Below, piece by piece: positions 56,270 through 64,000 of a stretch of DNA of 64,000 nucleotides. The position numbers were made by a program, and so were the translations under genes. The DNA is from Pseudomonas sp. MM213 (GTDB lineage Bacteria > Pseudomonadota > Gammaproteobacteria > Pseudomonadales > Pseudomonadaceae). The DNA is taken from the NCBI RefSeq assembly GCF_020423045.1, contig NZ_CP081943.1, forward strand, positions 5,828,001 through 5,892,000, read 5' to 3'. Each line of letters starts with the position of its first letter. Positions within the stretch are counted from its first letter, which is position 1. Under the pieces are notes generated by a model that was not told where the DNA came from, did no database searches, and saw only the letters and a list, made by a program, of their open reading frames with translations.

Positions 56270-57133
56270 TCATTCCAGCGCCTGTTGCTCGAAATACTTC
56301 CTGGATTCTTCCAGATAGGCATCGCGACTTTCCGGGTCGAGCCACGCGGCGTACGCCTCGCTCAAGCGATCGTGGGGCATTTTGCGCAGCAATTGATTGA
56401 TCTCGACAATCGCCTGCCGGCCTTTGGGCGTGTCGGTGCAGCCGATGTAACCGGACAAGAATTTCTCGGCGCCGCGAATCGGGTAGAACTGCAATTCATC
56501 CTCGGCGATCCCTTGCTGTTGGGCCTGATAGCGGATTTCCGGGCGGTAGCCCAACAGCAGCCGCAAGCGCCCCAGGCGTTGCATCTGCAACAGGCTGCCC
56601 AAGGCGTCGTTGCCGTAGTGCGGGGTCAGCGAGTCAGGTGGTGCCTGTTTGAGCAGCGCGTCGAGGTAATCACCGTAGTTACGCTCGGCGATAATGCCCA
56701 ATTTCTCGCCGCCGCTCGCCAGGAAGGCCGCCAGGTCCAGTTCACCGTCCTGGATGAAGGGGGCAAGCGTCTCACGGTCAACGCGCCTTACGGCCACGCC
56801 GTTACTCATGGCCCGAAACACCGGAATGGAAAACGCGATCCAGCGTTCGCGTTCCTTGCTCCGGTTCAGCGCCGCATCGCAGGTAAGGGACGGCTCGTGG
56901 AGCATTTGCAAGGCGCGAGCACGGTTGACTCGCATCAAGGTGTGTTCGTATTGCGGCATGCCGGCGATCAACAGCGGCAACAGTTGGTCGATGACGCCCA
57001 GGCCCTTTTTCGGTCCTTCGAAAATCGTCAGCGGTGGCAGATCCCGCAACAGCCAGATCATGGTTTCCTTGGGCTGCGCCATCGCCGACGAGGTCGGACC
57101 GATGAGCAAGGCTGTCGCCGCGAGCGCGCACAT
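56270..57133 (-). CDS. Periplasmic solute-binding-like protein (TIGR02285-type)
   Basis: A 287-residue exported protein. From the ATG at 57133 it has a signal peptide (CALAATALLIGPTSSAMA), and AGGAGG lies only three bases before that ATG. An earlier non-ATG start within the open frame is possible. The mature part has an amino-acid-binding-protein-like fold (MIWLLRDLPPLTIFEG, RWIAFSIPVFRAMSNGVAVR, KLGIIAERNYGDYLDALL, GYIGCTDTPKGRQAIVEINQ). No permease or ATPase gene is nearby, so a sensor role or an orphan binding protein is likely. It starts 58 bases after the CoA-transferase gene on the same strand. Confidence 0.8.
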   Translation of the reverse strand: MCALAATALLIGPTSSAMAQPKETMIWLLRDLPPLTIFEGPKKGLGVIDQLLPLLIAGMPQYEHTLMRVNRARALQMLHEPSLTCDAALNRSKERERWIAFSIPVFRAMSNGVAVRRVDRETLAPFIQDGELDLAAFLASGGEKLGIIAERNYGDYLDALLKQAPPDSLTPHYGNDALGSLLQMQRLGRLRLLLGYRPEIRYQAQQQGIAEDELQFYPIRGAEKFLSGYIGCTDTPKGRQAIVEINQLLRKMPHDRLSEAYAAWLDPESRDAYLEESRKYFEQQALE

Positions 57134-57191
57134 CACCCTCCTGCCGTGCGACAGGCAGTCTGTGATGAGCAGCGAAAGCAGGCGTTTCAGC

Positions 57192-58391
57192 TTAGATGGC
57201 CCCGTCTTCACGCAGCTTTGCGATCTGTTCCTTGTCGTAGCCAAGATCGTTGAGTACCTGCGCATTGTGTTCGCCCAACTGCGGCCCGACCCATTGCGAA
57301 CTGCCGGGTGTCTCTGAGAGTTTCGGCACAATTCCCGGCATCTTGAAATCTTTGCCGTCCGGCAGCTTAGCCTTCAGGAACATTTCCCGAGCCAGGTACT
57401 GCGGATCACTGAACATGTCTTCGGCGCTGAAGATCCGGCTGGCGGGGACATCAGCCTGATTCAACTGCTCGATGACGGTGTCCAGCGGCAGCGCATTGAC
57501 CCAGCGATCAATCACCCCATAAATCTCGTCGCGACGGCTGTCACGCCCGTCATTGCTGGCCAGCGCCGGGTCGTTGGCCAGGTCTTCACGGCCGATGATC
57601 AGCATGAATCGTTTGAAAATCGCATCGCCATTGGCGCCGATCTGCACATGTTTGCCGTCAGCGCTGGTGTGGATCGAGGAGGGCGTGATGCCGGGCATGA
57701 TGTTGCCGGTGCGTTCGCGAATGAAGCCGAACACGTCGAACTCCGGGACCATGCTTTCCATCATGGCGAAGATCGCTTCGTACAGCGCCACATCCACCAC
57801 TTGGCCCAGGCCTCCATTGACCTCGCGATGACGCAAAGCCATCAGCGCACCGATCACGCCCCAGAGCGCCGCAATCGAGTCGCCGATGGAAATCCCGGTG
57901 CGTACCGGCGGTCGGTCCTCAAACCCGGTGATGTAGCGCAGGCCGCCCATGGATTCACCGACCGCACCAAAACCTGGTTGATCCTTCATCGGCCCGGTCT
58001 GGCCGAAACCCGAAAGGCGCACCATCACCAGTTTTGGATTCAGTGCGTGCAAGACGTCCCAACCCAGACCGAGTTTTTCCAGCACGCCGGGGCGAAAATT
58101 CTCGATGAGGATGTCCGCTTCACTGAGCAGCTTTTTCAGGATTGCCAGGCCGTCCGGGTGTTTCAGGTTCAAGGTCAGGGACTTCTTGTTGCGTGCCTGA
58201 ACGAACCACCACAGCGACGTGCCTTCATACAACTTGCGCCATTTGCGCAACGGATCACCACCGTCGGGGGATTCGATCTTGATGACGTCGGCACCGAATT
58301 CGCCGCAAATGCGCGAGGCAAACGGCCCGGCGATCAACGTGCCCAATTCGATGACTTTCAGACCTGAGAGGGGTTTGGCAGTGAACGGCAT
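57192..58391 (-). CDS. CaiB/BaiF family CoA transferase
   Basis: A 399-residue class III CoA transferase starting at the ATG at 58391 (MPFTAKPLSGLKVIELGTLI). Signature features are AGPFASRICGEFGADVIKIE and the catalytic Asp region in GISIGDSIAALWGVIGALMA. The CoA-binding NKKSLTLNLKHPDGLAILK and ENFRPGVLEKLG also match. It transfers CoA between carboxylic acids, but which acids cannot be told. No dehydratase or dehydrogenase of a carnitine-type pathway is adjacent. Confidence 0.92.
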   Translation of the reverse strand: MPFTAKPLSGLKVIELGTLIAGPFASRICGEFGADVIKIESPDGGDPLRKWRKLYEGTSLWWFVQARNKKSLTLNLKHPDGLAILKKLLSEADILIENFRPGVLEKLGLGWDVLHALNPKLVMVRLSGFGQTGPMKDQPGFGAVGESMGGLRYITGFEDRPPVRTGISIGDSIAALWGVIGALMALRHREVNGGLGQVVDVALYEAIFAMMESMVPEFDVFGFIRERTGNIMPGITPSSIHTSADGKHVQIGANGDAIFKRFMLIIGREDLANDPALASNDGRDSRRDEIYGVIDRWVNALPLDTVIEQLNQADVPASRIFSAEDMFSDPQYLAREMFLKAKLPDGKDFKMPGIVPKLSETPGSSQWVGPQLGEHNAQVLNDLGYDKEQIAKLREDGAI

Positions 58392-58528
58392 GCTGGATCC
58401 TGTAGGACAAAGGCTTGGCTGATAGAGCGTTTTAGCACAGCCCGCCGTCAGTCGCTCAAGGTTGATGGCCGCGAAGCCTGCCGCATCGGTTAGACTTGCC
58501 GCCTTTCCACGTATCAAGAAGCCCGTTC

Positions 58529-59071
58529 ATGGCCCAGCCGTCCACGACCTACAAGTTTGAACTGAACCTTACCGACCTCGACCGCAGCGTTTACGAGACG
58601 GTGAAGCAGACCATCGCCCGTCACCCTTCGGAAACCGAAGAGCGCATGACCGTGCGGCTGCTGGCCTACGCCTTCTGGTACAACGAGCAGCTGTCGTTTG
58701 GCCGTGGTCTGTCAGACGTGGATGAACCCGCCCTGTGGGAAAAAAGCCTGGATGATCGCGTCCTGCACTGGATCGAAGTCGGTCAGCCCGACGCCGACCG
58801 CCTGACGTGGTGCTCGCGTCGCACCGAACGCACCAGCCTGCTGGCCTATGGCAGCTTGCGCGTCTGGGAAACCAAAGTGATCCCGGCGATCAAGAACCTG
58901 AAAAACGTGCACATCGCTGCTGTGCCGCAGGAAGTCCTCGAAACCCTGGCCAAAGACATGCCGCGCGTTATCAAGTGGGACGTGATGATCAGCGAAGGGA
59001 CGATTTTCGTCACCGACGACCGTGGTCAGCACGAAGTCCAGTTGCAGTGGCTGAGCGGCGAACGCGGCTGA
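58529..59071 (+). CDS. yaeQ: YaeQ family protein
   Basis: A 180-residue soluble protein starting at the ATG at 58529 (MAQPSTTYKFELNLTDLDRS). It matches YaeQ, a compact PD-(D/E)XK-like fold protein: ETVKQTIARHPSETEERMTV, LLAYAFWYNEQLSFGRGLSD and the core HWIEVGQPDADRLTWCSRRT. Its role is not established. Older reports link YaeQ to transcription antitermination-like suppression of RfaH loss. recJ follows 58 bases later. Confidence 0.92.
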   Translation: MAQPSTTYKFELNLTDLDRSVYETVKQTIARHPSETEERMTVRLLAYAFWYNEQLSFGRGLSDVDEPALWEKSLDDRVLHWIEVGQPDADRLTWCSRRTERTSLLAYGSLRVWETKVIPAIKNLKNVHIAAVPQEVLETLAKDMPRVIKWDVMISEGTIFVTDDRGQHEVQLQWLSGERG

Positions 59072-59129
59072 TTTTTCGCCACGTCATCCGGTTTTATCCT
59101 ACGTATTCAAGAGAAGTACCTGTCACCCC

Positions 59130-60839
59130 ATGCGCATCGAACCTCGCCTGTTGCCCGACACCCTGCCATTCCTCGGTGACCTGCCGCCGCTGCTGACCCG
59201 TCTGTACGCGGCGCGGGGCGTGGTTTCAGAGGCTGAACTGGACAAGAGCCTGGCGCGGCTGATTCCGTTCCAGCAGCTCAAGGGCATCGATGCCGCGGTG
59301 GATTTGCTGGTGACCGCGCTGGAGCAGCGTCAGCGGATTCTGATCGTCGGCGACTTCGACGCCGACGGCGCGACGGCCAGTACCGTGGGCATGTTGGGCT
59401 TGCGCTTGCTGGGCGCGGCTCACGTTGATTATCTGGTGCCGAACCGATTTGAGTATGGCTACGGCCTTACGCCTGAAATCGTTGAGGTGGCGCTGACCCG
59501 CACGCCGCAGCTGCTGATCACCGTGGACAACGGCATCTCCAGCGTTGAAGGCGTGGCCGCGGCGAAAAAGGCTGGCCTCAACGTGCTGGTCACCGACCAC
59601 CACTTGCCGGGCGATGAATTGCCGCTGGCCGATGCCATCGTCAATCCCAACCAGCCAGGCTGTGGTTTTCCGAGCAAGGCACTCGCCGGCGTCGGGGTGA
59701 TCTTCTACGTGCTGATGGCCCTGCGCGCGCGCCTGCGCAGCCTCGGCTGGTACGAGAGCAGGCCGCAGCCGAACATCGGCGAATTGCTGGACCTGGTGGC
59801 CCTCGGCAGCGTCGCTGACGTGGTGCCACTGGACGCCAACAACCGGATTCTCGTCCACCAAGGCCTGGAGCGAATCCGCGCCGGACGTGCGCGGCCGGGG
59901 ATCAAGGCGATCCTCGAAGTGGCGAAGCGTGATCATGCGCGTATCACGTCCACGGATCTTGGGTTCATTGTCGGCCCGCGCCTGAACGCGGCGGGGCGAC
60001 TGGATGACATGAGCCTGGGCATCGAATGCCTGCTCACCGAAGACGCCGGGCTCGCTCGGGAAATGGCTATCCAACTGGACGGCATGAACCAGGATCGCAA
60101 ATCCATCGAGCAGGGCATGCAGCGCGAGGCGCTGGCCCAGCTCAAGGATTTGCCGGTGGAATCGATGCCGTTCGGCCTGTGCCTGTTCGATCCCGAGTGG
60201 CACCAGGGTGTCATCGGCATCCTCGCCTCGCGTATGAAAGAGCGCTATTTCCGTCCGACCATCGCCTTTGCCGATGCAGGCGATGGCATGCTCAAGGGCT
60301 CGGGGCGTTCGGTGCAGGGCTTCCATATTCGCGACGCATTGAGCGTGGTGGCGGCTCAGCACCCAAATTTGATCAGCAAGTACGGTGGCCACGCCATGGC
60401 GGCAGGCTTGACCTTGCCGGAAGCGAATTTTCCGCTGTTCGCCGAAGCCTTTGACGCTGAAGTGCGTAGGCAATTGCGCGAAGAAGACCTGACCGGGCGA
60501 CTGCTGTCGGACGGGACTTTGGCCGTCGAAGAATTTCACCTCGAGCTGGCGCGTGCGTTGCGGCATGCCGGTCCTTGGGGGCAACACTTCCCGGAGCCGT
60601 TGTTCCATGGCGTATTCCAGTTGGTCGAACAGCGGGTTGTTGGCGAACGGCACCTCAAAGTTGTGCTGAAAAGCGAATGCGGTTCGGTGAAACTGGACGG
60701 CATCGCGTTTGGAATCGACCGCGATATCTGGCCGAACCCGACCATCAAATGGGTGGAACTGGCCTACAAACTCGACCTTAACGAGTTTCGCGGGAATGAG
60801 ACGGTTCAACTGATGATTGCTCACATAGAACCGCGTTGA
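59130..60839 (+). CDS. recJ: Single-stranded-DNA-specific 5'-3' exonuclease
   Basis: RecJ degrades 5' ssDNA in RecFOR recombination, mismatch and base excision repair. The 569-residue protein carries the DHH superfamily motifs: GDFDADGATASTVGM (motif I), TVDNGISS (II), VTDHHLPGDELPLADAIVNP (III, DHH) and LGSVADVVPLD (IV). The DHHA1 motif with HFSxKYGGHAMAAGL-like SKYGGHAMAAGLTL and a C-terminal OB domain follow. Length and order are standard. No terminator is obvious; a single REP lies nine bases downstream. Confidence 0.97.
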   Translation: MRIEPRLLPDTLPFLGDLPPLLTRLYAARGVVSEAELDKSLARLIPFQQLKGIDAAVDLLVTALEQRQRILIVGDFDADGATASTVGMLGLRLLGAAHVDYLVPNRFEYGYGLTPEIVEVALTRTPQLLITVDNGISSVEGVAAAKKAGLNVLVTDHHLPGDELPLADAIVNPNQPGCGFPSKALAGVGVIFYVLMALRARLRSLGWYESRPQPNIGELLDLVALGSVADVVPLDANNRILVHQGLERIRAGRARPGIKAILEVAKRDHARITSTDLGFIVGPRLNAAGRLDDMSLGIECLLTEDAGLAREMAIQLDGMNQDRKSIEQGMQREALAQLKDLPVESMPFGLCLFDPEWHQGVIGILASRMKERYFRPTIAFADAGDGMLKGSGRSVQGFHIRDALSVVAAQHPNLISKYGGHAMAAGLTLPEANFPLFAEAFDAEVRRQLREEDLTGRLLSDGTLAVEEFHLELARALRHAGPWGQHFPEPLFHGVFQLVEQRVVGERHLKVVLKSECGSVKLDGIAFGIDRDIWPNPTIKWVELAYKLDLNEFRGNETVQLMIAHIEPR

Positions 60840-60847
60840 CGCTATCG

Positions 60848-60880
60848 CTGTAGGAGCGAGGCTTGCCCGCGAAGGCGATG
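60848..60880. repeat. Solitary REP, GCGAGGCTTGCCCGC type
   Basis: TGTAGGAGCGAGGCTTGCCC and GCGAAGGCGA form one arm only. No inverted partner lies within 200 bases, unlike every other REP here. Confidence 0.85.
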
Positions 60881-61072
60881 TCCCTCACGACGAATCTCTC
60901 GGAACCCTCCCTCAACCGTCAATGTCGACTAGGCTCTAAGCACTGCTTGATTTTCCTTGTGACGTCTTGTCGAATTTTTTGCCCGCGGGGGCGGGTGCTG
61001 CACCTTTTTCCTGTCACTCGTCGACTTTCAAACAGAACCCTGGAGCCTGCCCACTGATTCGAGAGGTGCCCC

Positions 61073-62179
61073 ATGAGTCTGCTGCTTGAACCCTATACCC
61101 TTCGCCAATTGACCCTGCTCAACCGCATCGCGGTGTCACCGATGTGCCAGTATTCGAGTGTCGATGGCCTGGCCAATGACTGGCACCTGGTCCATCTCGG
61201 TAGCCGTGCTGTCGGCGGGGCCGGTCTGGTTTTTACTGAAGCCACGGCGGTGACCGCCGATGGACGCATCACCGCCGAAGACCTCGGCTTGTGGAATGAC
61301 GAACAGATCGAACCCCTGCAACGCATCACGCGTTTCATCGCCGCCCAAGGCGCTGTCGCCGGTATTCAACTGGCCCACGCCGGGCGCAAGGCCAGCACCC
61401 ATCGGCCGTGGATCGGCAAGCACGGTAGCGTCAAACCTGAAGATGGCGGCTGGACGCCGGTCGGTCCTTCGCCCATTGCGTTCGACCCACAGCACACACC
61501 ACCGAAGCAGCTGAATGAGAGTGAAATTGCCGAGGTCATCCAGGCGTTCGTTGATTCAGCGAAACGGGCGCTGATCGCCGGTTTCAAAGTCGTCGAAGTT
61601 CACGCGGCTCATGGTTACCTGTTGCATCAATTTCTATCGCCCTTGAGCAATCAGCGACGCGATCAATACGGTAGTTCGTTCGAGAATCGAATTAGGTTGG
61701 TGCTGCAAGTCACCGAAGCGGTGCGTGCGGTGTGGCCTGAGGAATTGCCGGTGTTCGTACGGGTCTCGGCCACCGATTGGGTGGAAGACGGCTGGAATCC
61801 GGATGAAACCGTTGAACTGGCGCGTCGCCTCAAAGATTTGGGCGTGGACCTGATCGATGTGTCGTCGGGCGGCACGGCGGTCAACGCGGAAATTCCTACA
61901 GGCCCCGGTTATCAAACCCGCTTCGCCGAACGAGTGCGCAAGGAGTCAGGCATCGCCACCGGCACCGTAGGAATGATCACCGAGCCAGCCCAGGCCGAGC
62001 ACATTCTGCGCACCTGTCAGGCGGACATTATCTTCCTCGCCCGTGAGCTGCTGCGCGACCCGTACTGGCCATTGCATGCGGATGATGATTTGGGTGGACA
62101 CAAGGCCATCTGGCCAGCGCAGTATCAACGCGCGACGCATCGGGATCAGCCGATTCATGAGTCGGATTTGCGTGACTGA
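61073..62179 (+). CDS. Old-yellow-enzyme family NADH:flavin oxidoreductase (YqjM/XenA-like)
   Basis: A 368-residue FMN-dependent ene-reductase. YqjM-type features: FMN-contact Cys in VSPMCQYSSVDGLAND, IQLAHAGRKAS, the substrate-binding His pair in VEVHAAHGYLLHQFLSPLSN, QYGSSFENRIRLVL and the C-terminal phosphate-binding DIIFLARELLRDPYWPLHA. Related enzymes reduce activated alkenes, nitroesters or xenobiotics. Natural substrate unknown. GAGAGG precedes the ATG at 61073, and a bidirectional terminator follows. Confidence 0.93.
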   Translation: MSLLLEPYTLRQLTLLNRIAVSPMCQYSSVDGLANDWHLVHLGSRAVGGAGLVFTEATAVTADGRITAEDLGLWNDEQIEPLQRITRFIAAQGAVAGIQLAHAGRKASTHRPWIGKHGSVKPEDGGWTPVGPSPIAFDPQHTPPKQLNESEIAEVIQAFVDSAKRALIAGFKVVEVHAAHGYLLHQFLSPLSNQRRDQYGSSFENRIRLVLQVTEAVRAVWPEELPVFVRVSATDWVEDGWNPDETVELARRLKDLGVDLIDVSSGGTAVNAEIPTGPGYQTRFAERVRKESGIATGTVGMITEPAQAEHILRTCQADIIFLARELLRDPYWPLHADDDLGGHKAIWPAQYQRATHRDQPIHESDLRD

Positions 62180-62196
62180 GTAGCGTTGTGAAAACA

Positions 62197-62229
62197 AAAA
62201 GCCCCGATCGATGTGATCGGGGCTTTTGT
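62197..62229. terminator. Bidirectional intrinsic terminator
   Basis: AAAAGCCCCGATC (62197-62209), loop GATGT, GATCGGGGCTTTT (62215-62227). A and T runs on both sides serve the OYE gene and the convergent opgD. Confidence 0.93.
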
Positions 62230-62271
62230 TTGTCTGAGGGATATTCATTGACTGTGCTGCAGTCTTCGCCC

Positions 62272-63897
62272 TCAGGTGTACTTACGCTTCTCCGGCGCCG
62301 GCGGGAAATACTGATACAACCAGGTCTCGCTCAACGTCCGGTCATTGGTGCGAATAAACAACCGCAGCTCCACCGGGGCCACACTGTCATTGGTCGGGAA
62401 CCAGTCAAAGGTAATCCGGTAGCCCTTGATGTCATCCAGCACCAGCACGTTGAAATCCTTGACCTGGCCGTTGGAGCACGTCACCACCGGTTCAATGCCC
62501 GTACCTTGCGGCAAGCGATCCAGCCCGCCGCCGGTGAAGTCCACCGCAAACCGGCGCGCCCAGACTGGCGGGTAATGCTCGCCCGGGGCCCAACCTTCAG
62601 TGAAGCCGCCCATGCCCGAACGGGTTGCGTTGACCCGCGCCAGCGGCGTGCCGACCGGCGGCAAAGCGCTCCAGTACAGCTTGTAGCCGTAGTTCAGGGA
62701 ATCACCGGCAGCGACCGGTTTCTTCGGGGTCCAGAACGCGACGATGTTATCCAGGGTTTCGCCGGTTGTAGGAATTTCCAACAGATCGATAGAGCCTTCG
62801 CCCCATGCGGTTGTAGGTTCTACCCACAGGCTCGGCCGCTTGCTGTACCAGTCGACGGTGTCCTGATAACTGGCGAACTCGTGGTCGGTCTGCACCAGGC
62901 CGAAACCTTTCGGGTCGGTGTCGGCGAAGGCATTGAATTGCAGGGTCGCCGGGTTGTTCAGCGGACGGCAGATCCACTCGCCGTTGCCACGCCACATCGC
63001 CAGGCGATCCGAATCGTGGATCTGCGGGTGGATGGTGTCGCACATGCGCCGCTCGTGGGTGCCGCAGCTGAACATGCTGGTCATCGGTGCGATGCCCAGT
63101 TGTTCGATGGCGGCACGCGCATTGATGTGGGCGTCGACGGCCATGACGACCTGACTGGCCTGGCAATCGATATCGAAACGGTAGGCACCGGTGGCACTCG
63201 GCGAGTCCAGCAGGGCGTAGACCACGAAACGGGTGCTGTCCTTGTCCGGGGTTTCGAACCAGAACTTGGTGAAGTCGGGGAATTCTTCGCGCTTCTTGGC
63301 GTAGGTATCGACCGCCAGACCGCGCGCCGACAGGCCGTATTGGCCAGTGGCGTCTACCGCACGGAAATAACTGGCGCCGAGGAAAGACAGCACGTCGTGC
63401 CGGTCCAGTTCCGGGGCCTTGAACAGCTTGAATCCGGAGAAACCCAGGTCGCCCGTGAGCTGCTTGGTATCGACCGTGGTTTTTTCATAGTTGAACAGCG
63501 AAGGGCGGAAATGCACCTCCCGCGCCTGACGTGTCTTGGGGTCGACGCTGTACATGCGCACCGGCTGCTTGAAACCCATGCCGACGTGGAAAAACTGCAC
63601 GTCCAGCTGACCTTTCAAATCCTTCCACAGCGAATGATTGCCGTCGTAGCGGATCGCGTTGAAATTTTGTGGGGTCATGGTCGCCAGGGTCGGCGGCAGC
63701 ACCTGCTTGGTGTCCTGATAGCGGTTGCCGGCAAGCTGCTTGGCCTGGATTTTCAGGGCTTCGAAATCGAACGCCTGTGCCTCGCCGTCAGCCGTGCCAT
63801 TTCCGGCCCAGGCCCGCGCAGCCAACAGGCCGGAGGCGGACAAACCGGTGTAGGCAGCGATGGCCATGGACGCTTTGAGCAAATTCCTGCGGTGCAT
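62272..63897 (-). CDS. opgD: Periplasmic glucan biosynthesis protein D
   Basis: OpgD (MdoD) shapes osmoregulated periplasmic glucans. The 541-residue protein starts at the ATG at 63897 with a Tat signal ([20 protein letters not shown]). The mature protein contains the MdoG/OpgG domain: [60 protein letters not shown] and [20 protein letters not shown], followed by the C-terminal Ig-like part ([20 protein letters not shown]). The frame continues upstream to 63987 but the Tat motif fixes the start. No opgG/opgH are adjacent, as usual for opgD. Confidence 0.95.
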   Translation of the reverse strand: MHRRNLLKASMAIAAYTGLSASGLLAARAWAGNGTADGEAQAFDFEALKIQAKQLAGNRYQDTKQVLPPTLATMTPQNFNAIRYDGNHSLWKDLKGQLDVQFFHVGMGFKQPVRMYSVDPKTRQAREVHFRPSLFNYEKTTVDTKQLTGDLGFSGFKLFKAPELDRHDVLSFLGASYFRAVDATGQYGLSARGLAVDTYAKKREEFPDFTKFWFETPDKDSTRFVVYALLDSPSATGAYRFDIDCQASQVVMAVDAHINARAAIEQLGIAPMTSMFSCGTHERRMCDTIHPQIHDSDRLAMWRGNGEWICRPLNNPATLQFNAFADTDPKGFGLVQTDHEFASYQDTVDWYSKRPSLWVEPTTAWGEGSIDLLEIPTTGETLDNIVAFWTPKKPVAAGDSLNYGYKLYWSALPPVGTPLARVNATRSGMGGFTEGWAPGEHYPPVWARRFAVDFTGGGLDRLPQGTGIEPVVTCSNGQVKDFNVLVLDDIKGYRITFDWFPTNDSVAPVELRLFIRTNDRTLSETWLYQYFPPAPEKRKYT

Positions 63898-64000
63898 AAG
63901 TACAACCTGTCGTGAACAATCCCGCGCCGTTCCTGGCACGTGCTGGATCAGAAATGGAGGTTCGGACATGCCTTCGGCCAAACGCAACGGACTTTAAACA

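Overview
The window looks like a chromosomal segment of a fluorescent Pseudomonas (P. fluorescens group). The evidence is the GC-rich codon use, the many REP/REPIN palindromes with the GCGAGCAGGCTCGC type core, the DUF3509 gene, and a gene order (guaB-guaA, nag locus, purT, ffh-rpsP-rimM-trmD-rplS, xerD-dsbC-hom-thrC-recJ) that matches what I remember of P. aeruginosa. It is mostly core genome. No tRNA, rRNA, CRISPR array, integrase of a mobile element or insertion sequence is visible.

Layout. 1-7.7 kb: an M23 peptidase fragment, xseA, a LysR regulator divergent from a TauE/SafE exporter, a zinc-ribbon protein, and guaB-guaA behind a strong sigma-70 promoter. 7.7-19.2 kb: an accessory block with a 1017-residue dermonecrotic-toxin-like protein and a complete trehalose PTS locus (treR, EIIBC, phosphotrehalase, maltoporin-type porin, fused EIIA-HPr-EI, and a small EIIB-like protein without the phosphoryl cysteine). 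19.2-27.5 kb: multicopper oxidase-tadA, cmoA-cmoB, a YhhN protein, a chagasin-like inhibitor, a second Lon protease with a near-consensus sigma-32 promoter, and an AT-rich orphan small gene. 27.5-34.9 kb: the N-acetylglucosamine locus nagR, a fused nagA-nagB, fused EIIA-HPr-EI, and nagE. 35-43.5 kb: L,D-transpeptidase, two Nudix genes, gamma-carbonic anhydrase, DUF1289, a VUT-like membrane protein, purT, an MHS transporter, a CNNM/CorC protein and a CcsA-like protein. 43.6-54.7 kb: ffh, the rpsP operon, a thioesterase, an Na+/H+ antiporter, xerD, dsbC, hom, thrC. 54.7-55.8 kb: a gene-free repeat island. 55.8-64 kb: DUF3509, a periplasmic solute-binding-like protein, a CaiB-type CoA transferase, YaeQ, recJ, an OYE-type flavoenzyme, and opgD.

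How genes work together. Two sugar PTS loci each carry their own EI-HPr-EIIA fusion and membrane EIIBC, so each appears self-sufficient for phosphoryl transfer from PEP. Each also carries a degenerate EIIB module of the same subtype (Ala for Cys, a shared GGxxHL ending): free-standing in the trehalose locus, and as a second C-terminal domain in NagE. Each locus has a GntR-family repressor whose likely operator lies inside the promoter spacer.

The strongest candidate for something undescribed is in the thrC-DUF3509 gap. Two inverted copies (54737-54961 and 55367-55588) of a roughly 220-base element can fold alike, including a pseudoknot, with paired compensatory changes in at least four helices. 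Other unusual features are a 157-base long hairpin flush with the ffh stop codon, the in-frame NagA-NagB fusion, and the paired Cys-less EIIB modules.
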